NCBI GenBank assembly: GCA_903939005.1
Contig: CAJAFH010000183.1
Span: 1-6,742 of the forward strand
Direction of reading: 5' to 3'
Source of the DNA: an uncultured Actinomycetes bacterium
GTDB taxonomy: Bacteria > Actinomycetota > Actinomycetes > Nanopelagicales > Nanopelagicaceae
DNA: 6,742 nucleotides
Positions 1 to 5,982 of the stretch are shown piece by piece. A model generated the notes under the pieces. The model was not told the DNA's origin. It searched no databases and worked only from the letters and a program-made list of their open reading frames with translations. Numbering within the stretch: position 1 is the stretch's first letter; every line of letters begins with the position of its first letter. The translations under genes and the position numbers were made by a program.

Positions 1-119
1 CACTTCAAAATGCGGCATCAATTGCAGCACTCTTCATCACAACTGAAGCAGTGATCACAGATAAGCCAGAGAAGAATCCAGCGCCGGCTCAGCAAGGCGG
101 CGGAGATATGGACTTCTAA
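1..119 (+). CDS. groEL: 60 kDa chaperonin GroEL, C-terminal fragment
   Basis: This is the 3' end of a gene entering from the left; the first full codon is at 3 and the stop TAA is at 117-119, leaving 38 visible residues. They begin [20 protein letters not shown], the conserved final helix of the GroEL equatorial domain, and finish with the flexible tail GGGDMDF. GroEL forms the double-ring ATP-driven folding chamber in the cytoplasm. Actinobacteria often carry two copies. A Gly/Met-rich tail ending in MDF is typical of the essential GroEL2-type copy, whereas GroEL1 copies usually end in a His-rich tail, so I infer the GroEL2 type. The tail is short, with a single GGGDMDF rather than repeated GGM. 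A strong hairpin follows about 30 bp after the stop. The apical and intermediate domains lie outside the window. Confidence 0.93.
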   Translation, partial: LQNAASIAALFITTEAVITDKPEKNPAPAQQGGGDMDF

Positions 120-148
120 AGTAAATAAGCCCAAATAGGCCGTTAATT

Positions 149-196
149 AGTAAAGCGCCACCCTCGATTACCTTGAGGGTGGCGTTCTGCTTTACT
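149..196 (+). terminator. Two-part hairpin terminator after groEL
   Basis: The inner stem is a perfect 10-bp inverted repeat: CGCCACCCTC (156-165) and GAGGGTGGCG (175-184) around a 9-nt loop. Outside it, AGTAAAG (149-155) is exactly complementary to CTTTACT (190-196), adding 7 bp, with a one-sided 5-nt bulge (185-189). It lies between groEL and the next gene, as expected for intrinsic termination of a highly expressed operon. The tract after the inner stem is only moderately T-rich, which is common for actinobacterial terminators. The right outer arm overlaps the proposed -10 hexamer of the DUF3027 gene. Confidence 0.75.
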
Positions 197-198
197 CT
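193..198 (+). promoter_or_regulatory. -10 hexamer of a leaderless promoter for the DUF3027 gene
   Basis: TACTCT matches the actinobacterial -10 consensus TAnnnT and lies exactly 6 nt before the ATG at 205, so transcription would start at or next to the A of the start codon. There is no AGGAGG-like sequence between hexamer and ATG. I see no convincing -35. The same hexamer at the same distance precedes the DUF2530 start at 1573. Confidence 0.6.
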
Positions 199-204
199 TA
201 GCCC

Positions 205-867
205 ATGAGTAAATGGGATGCCCGCGATTTAGCACACGCCGCCGCAATTGAAGATGCCGGCGATGCCAAATTAGTTGGCGAATTTGTAACTGTTGATTTC
301 GATGATGAAGATCGCATTGCAACTTATTTATTCGAAGCAAATTTAACTGGCTATCGTGGATGGCGTTGGGCTGTCACAGTTTCTAAAGTTGATAACAAAT
401 CAACTGCAACTCTTTGCGATGTAGTTGTTCTACCTGGCCCTGATGCATTAGTCCCACCAAAATGGATTCCATACCGTGATCGTTTGCAGCCAGGCGATGT
501 TGGCGTTGGCGACATTGTTCCTTCATCCCTTGATGACACTCGTTTAACAACTGGCGAGGCAGCACTGCCTGGCGATGATGAATTAGATCCAGGTTTAGCA
601 TTTGAATTAGGTTTAGGTCGCACTCGCGTTTTATCAATTGAAGGTCGCGATCAAGCAGCTAAGCGTTGGCATGATGGCGAGCGTGGGCCAAATTCACCGA
701 TGGCACAGATGGCACCTAAGCCTTGTAATTCATGTGGTTTCTTTATTCCAATTGCCGGTTCGATGCGCAGCGCTTTCGGTGCTTGCGCTAATGCGATCTC
801 GCCTGAAGATGGCCGCGTAGTTTCGGCTGAACATGGCTGCGGCGCTCACTCCGAAGCTACTTTCTAA
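205..867 (+). CDS. DUF3027 family protein, function unknown
   Basis: The 220-residue protein matches the actinobacterial DUF3027 family (mycobacterial relative Rv0883c, from memory). Landmarks are the N-terminal KWDARDLAHAAAIEDAG, the tryptophan-rich YRGWRWAVTV (50-59) and the hallmark block PPKWIPYRDRLQPGDVGVGD (84-103). An acidic linker follows, with a helix containing AAKRWHDGERGP at 151-162. The C-terminal part carries C174-x2-C177, C194, C212 and H215, arranged like a structural zinc site; that reading is mine. There is no signal peptide or membrane helix, so it is probably cytosolic. The start at 205 is favoured because a TAnnnT hexamer lies 6 nt upstream and no Shine-Dalgarno sequence is present, indicating a leaderless mRNA. 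It lies between groEL and cspB. No biochemical role is established for the family to my knowledge. Confidence 0.88.
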   Translation: MSKWDARDLAHAAAIEDAGDAKLVGEFVTVDFDDEDRIATYLFEANLTGYRGWRWAVTVSKVDNKSTATLCDVVVLPGPDALVPPKWIPYRDRLQPGDVGVGDIVPSSLDDTRLTTGEAALPGDDELDPGLAFELGLGRTRVLSIEGRDQAAKRWHDGERGPNSPMAQMAPKPCNSCGFFIPIAGSMRSAFGACANAISPEDGRVVSAEHGCGAHSEATF

Positions 868-881
868 GCGCATAATCACAC

Positions 882-910
882 TTCACGCCCCAAGTTAAGT
901 GCGATAAACT
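882..910 (+). promoter_or_regulatory. Possible cspB promoter
   Basis: TTCACG (882-887; 4 of 6 to TTGACA) and TAAACT (905-910; fits TAnnnT) are separated by 17 bp. Transcription would start near 917, giving a leader of roughly 73 nt, in keeping with the long leaders of cold-shock mRNAs. A second TAnnnT match, TAGAGT at 945-950, has no -35 but would give a leader of about 33 nt, so the assignment is uncertain. Confidence 0.35.
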
Positions 911-946
911 ACTCACCTGTCCGCAACCGCGGCTAAACGATTACTA

Positions 947-960
947 GAGTTAAAAAACTC
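947..960 (+). repeat. Small inverted repeat in the cspB leader
   Basis: GAGTT (947-951) and AACTC (956-960) are perfect 5-bp inverted arms around an AAAA loop, 16 nt upstream of the Shine-Dalgarno sequence. The stem is weak and would melt easily. It could be a leader hairpin or a small operator, or be due to chance in this A+T-rich spacer. Confidence 0.35.
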
Positions 961-976
961 AAATTTATAAATGTTG

Positions 977-983
977 AAGGAGA
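977..983 (+). promoter_or_regulatory. Ribosome binding site of cspB
   Basis: AAGGAGA precedes the ATG at 990 by 6 nt. It is one of only two strong Shine-Dalgarno sequences in the window, the other belonging to citA, and it fixes the cspB start. Confidence 0.85.
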
Positions 984-989
984 CCCCAA

Positions 990-1373
990 ATGCCATCAGG
1001 CCGCGTTAAATGGTTCAGCCTGGAAAAAGGTTTCGGTTTTATCGCTTCCGATGAAGGCGAAGATGTTTATCTTGCAGCTTCATCTCTTCCAGCTGGAGTA
1101 ACAACTGTTAAACCAGGTACCAAACTTGAGTTTGGCGTTGCCGATAGTCGTCGTGGCCCACAAGCGCTCTCTGTTGTGATTATTGACGCGCCACCTTCAT
1201 TAGCTGAAAACAATCGCATTAATCCTGATGATTTAGCGGCGATTATTGAAGATTCGATCAAAATGTTAGACAAAGTCGGAAATGGTTTGCGTCATGGCCG
1301 TCGCCCGACTGCTGCTGAAGCAGAGCGTCTAGGTCGCGTACTACGCGGAATTGCTGCGCAACTAGAAGCTTAA
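990..1373 (+). CDS. cspB: CspB-type cold-shock protein with C-terminal extension
   Basis: The 127-residue protein has a cold-shock domain over about residues 1-66: GRVKWFSLEKGFGFI holds the RNP1-like KGFGFI (13-18), followed by GEDVYLAAS as RNP2 and by GTKLEFGVADSRRGPQALSV. Single-domain Csp proteins of about 67 residues bind single-stranded RNA or DNA and melt secondary structure. This one is nearly twice that length. After a PPSLAENN linker (68-75) comes a charged helical tail, NPDDLAAIIEDSIKMLDKV, then a basic stretch GLRHGRRP and a last helix ending AAQLEA. This layout matches mycobacterial CspB (Rv0871, from memory). RNP2 reads VYLAAS and lacks the usual VFVHFS Phe/His pair; the mycobacterial relative also deviates there. 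The start is set by AAGGAG 7 nt upstream. The stop shares a TTAA with the stop of the convergent DUF2530 gene. Confidence 0.92.
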   Translation: MPSGRVKWFSLEKGFGFIASDEGEDVYLAASSLPAGVTTVKPGTKLEFGVADSRRGPQALSVVIIDAPPSLAENNRINPDDLAAIIEDSIKMLDKVGNGLRHGRRPTAAEAERLGRVLRGIAAQLEA

Positions 1374-1573
1374 ATTCCGCTGCGCTTGGCGCGACGAATT
1401 GAATATCGCACACCAGTTGCACCAAGTGCTGCACCAAAAACACAGGTCCAAATAATTTTGGCATCTGTTCCGATTACCAGCGCAGTTGCACCTGCAATAA
1501 GCCACGCAATAGTTCCAATAGTCACTAGAATTACCACTGTTCGAACTTTTCGATCTAAATTTTGATCTGACAT
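1370..1573 (-). CDS. DUF2530 family small membrane protein
   Basis: The 67-residue protein starts MSDQNLDRKVRTVV and has two hydrophobic helices, about 12-34 (containing TIAWLIAGATALVIG) and 39-57 (IIWTCVFGAALGATGV), joined by a short TDAK turn. It ends in a basic tail, RRAKRSG. Basic residues at both ends predict an in-out-in hairpin with both termini in the cytoplasm. Size, the Trp in each helix and the aLGatG motif fit DUF2530, an actinobacterial family of unknown function (Rv0882 in mycobacteria, from memory, beside the DUF3027 gene). I chose the ATG at 1573 rather than an upstream ATG at 1705 because the family begins here, the longer frame would run deep into the divergent MFS gene, and TACTCT lies 6 nt before this ATG. 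The 3' end overlaps the cspB stop by 4 bp. Confidence 0.85.
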   Translation of the reverse strand: MSDQNLDRKVRTVVILVTIGTIAWLIAGATALVIGTDAKIIWTCVFGAALGATGVRYSIRRAKRSGI

Positions 1574-1579
1574 GAGAGC

Positions 1580-1585
1580 AGAGTA
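1580..1585 (-). promoter_or_regulatory. -10 hexamer of a leaderless promoter for the DUF2530 gene
   Basis: On the minus strand TACTCT (fits TAnnnT) is followed by 6 nt (GCTCTC) and then the ATG at 1573, the same hexamer and spacing as at the DUF3027 gene. No Shine-Dalgarno sequence is present. The hexamer directly abuts the ATG of the divergent MFS gene at 1586, so any upstream promoter elements would lie inside that coding sequence. Confidence 0.6.
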
Positions 1586-2842
1586 ATGCGTTTTGCAGTC
1601 AAGAGCGATGGCAACTGGCGCGCTTTTCGACACCGCAATTACCGAATTCTCTATCCAGCGAATGCAGCTTCGAATATTGGTGGCTGGGTACAACGCCTTG
1701 CGCAAGATTGGTTAGTTTTAGAATTAACTAATAGTGGATTCTATTTGGGTTTAGTAACTGCCCTGCAATTCGCCCCAGTCTGGTTTTTTAGTTTGCCTGG
1801 TGGGGCCTTAGCTGATCGTTTTAATAAACGTAAAGTCTTAATCTTAACCAACATTGCCGCTGGATTAACTTCGCTGACACTTGGAATACTTGTTGTGACC
1901 AATAATGTGCAAATTTGGCATGTTATGGCTTTAGCGTTTGCTCTCGGAGTGGCAGACGCCATCGACAAACCTGTTCGACAAAGTTTTACCTCCGAAATGG
2001 TAGGCGTAGTTGACGTACCGAATGCGGTTAGCCTCAATTCAGCGAATTTCAATTTTGGCAGATTAGTTGGTCCAGCGTTATCAGGCTTAATGATCGCCGC
2101 TTTTGGAACTGGACCATCATTCTTAATTAATGCTTTCACTTATGTGCTGGTAATTATTGTGATGGCAAATATTCGTGAAGCCGAACTGTTTCGTGAGCCA
2201 CGAGCAGCTGGGCCAACCACAATCCGCGAAGGATTTAGATACGTTATGGCCCGCCCCGATTTATTTGTAGTTATGTCGGTCGTTTTCTTTGTGACAACTT
2301 TTGGGCTTAACTTTCAATTATTCAATGCCCTAATGGCGACTAAGGTATTTGATAAAGGCGTTACCTCATTCGGGTTAATGGGAACCGTAATTGCGATTGG
2401 CTCGCTAAGTGCCGCGCTCTTTTCACCGAGAATTGAGAAGTATCGCTCTACTAAATTTGTGATTGCTAGCTCTATCGTTTTTGGAATCTCAATCTTCATA
2501 ATTGCATTTATGCCAACTTTTCTCACTTATATGATCATGCTTCCAATCGCTGGAGCCGGTGCATTAACAACCTTGATCGCTTCTAATTCAACGGTACAAA
2601 CAAATTCTGATAGCGCAGTGCGTGGTCGGATATTGGGAATTTATCAATTCGTATTACTTGGGGGAGCACCATTAGTAACTCCAATCCTTGGCCTCTTTTC
2701 GGAAGCTTTTGGAATTCGGCGAACTATTGCGCTCTGCGCACTTATTACAATTTTGGCGCCAACTGCTATTTGGTTGAAATTCAAAGACCGAATTGCGGTG
2801 CCAGCAGATATTTCGATTGCTGCGGTATTAAAGACCGCTTAA
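1586..2842 (+). CDS. MFS transporter, MFS_3 (secretion effector-like) type
   Basis: The 418-residue protein has about 12 predicted membrane helices, with the central break at about 197-225. The N-terminus WRAFRHRNYRIL followed by SNIGGWVQRLAQDWLVLELT is the signature of the MFS_3/transmembrane secretion effector group (enterobactin exporter EntS-like). Loop 2-3 carries the MFS motif A variant GGALADRFNKRK (72-83). NAVSLNSANFNFGRLVGPAL (146-165) and SNSTVQTNSDSAVRGRILGI (333-352) are further group markers. The family usually exports siderophores, drugs or other small molecules by proton antiport; the substrate here cannot be read from the sequence. Its start lies 12 bp from the divergent DUF2530 start. 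The upstream GAGAG is only a weak ribosome binding site. The last 15 bp overlap the convergent small ORF at 2828. Confidence 0.88.
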   Translation: MRFAVKSDGNWRAFRHRNYRILYPANAASNIGGWVQRLAQDWLVLELTNSGFYLGLVTALQFAPVWFFSLPGGALADRFNKRKVLILTNIAAGLTSLTLGILVVTNNVQIWHVMALAFALGVADAIDKPVRQSFTSEMVGVVDVPNAVSLNSANFNFGRLVGPALSGLMIAAFGTGPSFLINAFTYVLVIIVMANIREAELFREPRAAGPTTIREGFRYVMARPDLFVVMSVVFFVTTFGLNFQLFNALMATKVFDKGVTSFGLMGTVIAIGSLSAALFSPRIEKYRSTKFVIASSIVFGISIFIIAFMPTFLTYMIMLPIAGAGALTTLIASNSTVQTNSDSAVRGRILGIYQFVLLGGAPLVTPILGLFSEAFGIRRTIALCALITILAPTAIWLKFKDRIAVPADISIAAVLKTA

Positions 2843-2908
2843 AAGAACCATTCCCACAAGCCCAACGAGAATTACCAAAGTCACTATCCGGCGGGTTTTG
2901 TAGCTCAT
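2828..2908 (-). CDS. 26-residue single-helix membrane protein, transporter-coupled
   Basis: This short frame starts MSYKTRRIVT, is followed by one uninterrupted hydrophobic stretch (residues about 8-24, rich in Leu/Val/Gly) and ends SGL. The basic N-terminus (K4, R6, R7) predicts N-in orientation. Two features argue that it is real. Its ATG overlaps the stop of the preceding transporter gene as ATGA, the classic arrangement for coupled translation. A perfect TATAAT also lies exactly 6 nt before the ATG, the leaderless geometry seen at two other genes here. The 3' end overlaps the convergent MFS gene by 15 bp, and the frame fills the 62-bp gap between the two transporters. I do not recognise the family. 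Tiny transporter-associated membrane proteins are annotated beside MFS genes in some actinobacteria, but I claim no homology. A chance ORF cannot be excluded. Confidence 0.55.
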   Translation of the reverse strand: MSYKTRRIVTLVILVGLVGMVLLSGL

Positions 2909-4062
2909 GACTTAATTATATTCGTATCGTCATGAGATGGAACTTTTACGATGATAGCCATGGCTATTGCAATCAATACCGGCACCATTATGTAAGCACG
3001 GCTAATTCCTAAGGTATCTCCGAGAACTCCCAGCAAGAAGGGGGCACCGCCAATAGCGATACCAGCCGCTAATGAACTCTTGCCAATCGCTAAATCTGGT
3101 CGATTATCACTAAGGCCAATTAAGCGGATTGAAGCCAAAGCGAATTGCATTGAGATTCCAAGGCCCATAATTAATAGCGAGAATAAAGAAAGTATCAAGA
3201 TGTGCGAGAACCAGAAGATGGCAAAACCGATAAATTGCGCGCCAATAATAATCTGCAACTGATGATCTAATTTGAAGCGCTTTAGAACCGGGCCACCAAA
3301 CCAACGGCCAATACCCATTCCGGTTCCGAGGGCCACAATGCAGACCGTGCTGATTGCAGCCGTTGAGCCAACGCGCTCACGCAACAGAGCTGCTGCCCAG
3401 AAGGTAGTTGCAAATTCGCTAGAGATACAAGCTACAAAACCGATCCAGGCCCACCAAAATTGTGGCGATAACTTGCCGCGTTGCGGGCCATCAAGATCTG
3501 GCACATGTTCTTCAGCACCTTTTTCGCGGCCAAAAATATAGAGAATTAAAGAAAGTGGTGCTGCTAGGAGTAAGCCATAACGCCAACTAAGTGAAGTACC
3601 AGCCAAGGTTCCGACAAATAGAGTTCCAGTCACATAGCCAACCGAACCAATTGAGTTCGATTGTGGCAGTGCAATCGCGGCATCTTCTTTGTAGTGATGT
3701 GAAATTCCGGTAACCATATTGTTAATTACAAATGAGGTACCAACGCCACCTAACAGTGTTGCCAATAAAGTTAATTGCACTGGTGGGCAGTAAACAAACA
3801 TCACGATGCCGAGTGCGAATAAACCAAGACCTAACCAGGCCGCACGACTACGACCAAATCTATGTACAACGCGTGAATTAAGTGCACCAGCAATTATTGA
3901 TGCGACTCCCATTGCAGTGCCATGTAATCCAGCAACTGTTAATGAAGTGCCTTGATCCTCACGAAGAAGTGGTTGAGCAGGACCGAAACCACCAAGATAG
4001 AAATTAACTAGCGCGATTTGTGCCGAGATAGTCCAAAAAACGCGATCGCGCTGAAAAGCCAT
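2905..4062 (-). CDS. MFS transporter, substrate unknown
   Basis: The 385-residue protein has about 12 predicted helices in two halves. The halves are separated by a hydrophilic loop at about 179-203 (GREKGAEEHVPDLDGPQRGK). The motif A region in loop 2-3 is the degenerate LNSRVVHRFGRSRAAWLG (61-78), with basic residues kept but the usual GxLaDrxGrr weakened. No signal peptide is expected. It is clearly distinct from the other MFS protein in the window, lacking the MFS_3 motifs. The ATG lies one nucleotide after the serC stop (TAAGATG) with no good Shine-Dalgarno sequence, so translation is probably coupled to serC and transcription shared with pdxH-serC. That context suggests, without proving, an amino-acid, B6-vitamer or related small-molecule substrate. 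The stop TGA overlaps the ATG of the 26-residue ORF. The last codons (AAT ATA ATT) also form a TATAAT hexamer. Confidence 0.85.
   Translation of the reverse strand: MAFQRDRVFWTISAQIALVNFYLGGFGPAQPLLREDQGTSLTVAGLHGTAMGVASIIAGALNSRVVHRFGRSRAAWLGLGLFALGIVMFVYCPPVQLTLLATLLGGVGTSFVINNMVTGISHHYKEDAAIALPQSNSIGSVGYVTGTLFVGTLAGTSLSWRYGLLLAAPLSLILYIFGREKGAEEHVPDLDGPQRGKLSPQFWWAWIGFVACISSEFATTFWAAALLRERVGSTAAISTVCIVALGTGMGIGRWFGGPVLKRFKLDHQLQIIIGAQFIGFAIFWFSHILILSLFSLLIMGLGISMQFALASIRLIGLSDNRPDLAIGKSSLAAGIAIGGAPFLLGVLGDTLGISRAYIMVPVLIAIAMAIIVKVPSHDDTNIIKS
2915..2920 (-). promoter_or_regulatory. Consensus TATAAT -10 before the 26-residue membrane ORF
   Basis: On the minus strand a perfect TATAAT is followed by TAAGTC (6 nt) and the ATG at 2908. 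The position is identical to the TACTCT hexamers at the DUF3027 and DUF2530 genes. It lies inside the last codons of the MFS gene. No clear -35 is visible; the best is TTCCAT at a 16-bp spacing. It would yield an independent leaderless transcript in addition to readthrough from the operon. Confidence 0.5.
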
Positions 4063-4063
4063 C

Positions 4064-5188
<1,125 letters not shown>

Positions 5189-5851
5189 CTAAGGGTAGTA
5201 GCGGTTTAACGCCCAATTATTAGTTGTGGCATCTAACTCATAACGCAGGCGATCGTGCAATCTTGAATAGCGTCCTTGCCAAAATTCAATGTTCTGAGGC
5301 ATGACGCGATAGCCACCCCAATTCGTCGGCAGCGGAACCTCTGTGCCTTCGGGCCATTTTTCCGCAGCACCTTGCCATCTTTGTTCCAATTCTTCGCGTG
5401 AAGCTAGCGGTGCTGATTGATGGCTGGCCCATGCGCCGATTTGGCTAGCCCAAGGTCGAGTTGAAAAGTATTCAGCAGATTCAGTTTGCGAAATTTTTTC
5501 CGCGATTCCACTAATTGAAACTTGGCGTTCCATCGGATACCAAGGAAAGAGCAACGTGACTTGCGGATTAATTTCCATTGCATGGCTTTTACGTGATGAA
5601 TAATTGGTAAAGAAAGTAAAGCCACCTTCGGAAACATCTTTTAACAAAACCGTGCGCGTAGAAATATCGCCATCGCCACCGAGAGTTGAAAGGACCATGG
5701 CATTCGCTTCGACAATTACTGGATTGGCACGAGCGTCAGTCAGCCAGGTCATGAATGCTGCAAATGGGTCGGCCGGCAAAGTCTCTAATCCGGCCTCGCC
5801 ATATGAGCGGCGCATGGCCGAGATTTCGGCTCGGGTTAATGAATTATCCAT
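5189..5851 (-). CDS. pdxH: Pyridoxine/pyridoxamine 5'-phosphate oxidase
   Basis: The 220-residue enzyme oxidises pyridoxine or pyridoxamine 5'-phosphate to pyridoxal 5'-phosphate using FMN and O2, as a cytosolic homodimer. Family landmarks, numbered from the ATG at 5851, are VEANAMVLSTLGGDG, RTVLLK (66-71) and FFTNYSSRK (80-88), which bind FMN and substrate. FPWYPMERQV (102-111) follows, and the C-terminal signature is WGGYRV (178-183) then EFWQGRYSRLHDRLRYE (189-205). The start is ambiguous. The frame stays open to a GTG at 5911, which would add 20 residues. I prefer the ATG because the family begins near RRSYGEAGL and the extra segment has no family match that I recognise. Neither start has a Shine-Dalgarno sequence. 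It is the first gene of the minus-strand array ahead of serC and is divergent from citA. Confidence 0.94.
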   Translation of the reverse strand: MDNSLTRAEISAMRRSYGEAGLETLPADPFAAFMTWLTDARANPVIVEANAMVLSTLGGDGDISTRTVLLKDVSEGGFTFFTNYSSRKSHAMEINPQVTLLFPWYPMERQVSISGIAEKISQTESAEYFSTRPWASQIGAWASHQSAPLASREELEQRWQGAAEKWPEGTEVPLPTNWGGYRVMPQNIEFWQGRYSRLHDRLRYELDATTNNWALNRYYP

Positions 5852-5910
5852 GGCTGTATCTAACGTCACTTTCGGCAAGTAAGCATCTTTAGCCGACTTG
5901 GTAGAAAGCA

Positions 5911-5937
5911 CCCCCGCCTAAGGGGCAGAATTACCCC
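5911..5937. repeat. Alternating C4-G4-C4 blocks in the pdxH-citA spacer
   Basis: CCCC (5912-5915), GGGG (5922-5925) and CCCC (5934-5937) lie close together, so the central G block can pair with either flanking C block in two mutually exclusive short hairpins. The left option includes the near-palindrome CCTAAGG (5917-5923). The spacer holds no other structure except a 4-bp stem, TCGC/GCGA (5949-5952/5956-5959), upstream of the citA ribosome binding site. It may be an operator or leader element; no function is shown. Confidence 0.35.
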
Positions 5938-5964
5938 ATAAGAGTGGTTCGCAAAGCGAGTCAA
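5935..5964 (-). promoter_or_regulatory. Weak candidate promoter for the pdxH array
   Basis: On the minus strand TTGACT (5964-5959; 5 of 6 to TTGACA) is separated by 18 bp from TATGGG (5940-5935; TAT matches, the rest poor). Transcription would start near 5928, about 17 nt before the alternative GTG start and about 77 nt before the ATG at 5851. The -35 overlaps the citA leader. Another option is the imperfect TAGATA 5 nt before the ATG, which would give a leaderless message. Confidence 0.3.
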
Positions 5965-5970
5965 ACCTAG

Positions 5971-5976
5971 AAGGAG
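5971..5976 (+). promoter_or_regulatory. Ribosome binding site of citA
   Basis: AAGGAG lies 6 nt before the ATG at 5983, an optimal Shine-Dalgarno arrangement that fixes the citrate synthase start. I find no convincing -10 for this gene in the spacer; no TAnnnT match occurs in 5890-5960. Confidence 0.88.
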
Positions 5977-5982
5977 TTCAAC

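Noticed and set aside
966..971. TATAAA as the -10 of cspB
   Set aside because: Transcription would begin near 978, inside the Shine-Dalgarno sequence, leaving it unusable.
868..989. Search for a small gene or terminator between DUF3027 and cspB
   Set aside because: No credible frame was found; the CACTT/AAGTG arms (879-883/897-901) are too short with a 13-nt loop to call a terminator.
1539..1546. GTTCGAAC perfect palindrome as a LexA/SOS-type operator
   Set aside because: Actinobacterial SOS boxes have the two half-sites separated by four bases; here they abut, and the site is within DUF2530 codons.
1552..1568. Direct repeat GATCT...GATCT upstream of the MFS gene as a regulator site
   Set aside because: Two 5-bp copies 12 bp apart within DUF2530 codons are too short to separate from chance.
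1574..1705. N-terminal extension of the DUF2530 frame to an ATG at 1705
   Set aside because: The extra 44 residues have no family resemblance, would overlap the divergent MFS coding sequence by 120 bp, and the internal ATG at 1573 has a well-placed -10 hexamer.
2822..2838. GCGGT/ACCGC hairpin with a 7-nt loop as a bidirectional terminator for the two MFS transcripts
   Set aside because: The stem is only 5 bp, lies inside coding sequence and lacks a T-run on either strand; it could easily be chance.
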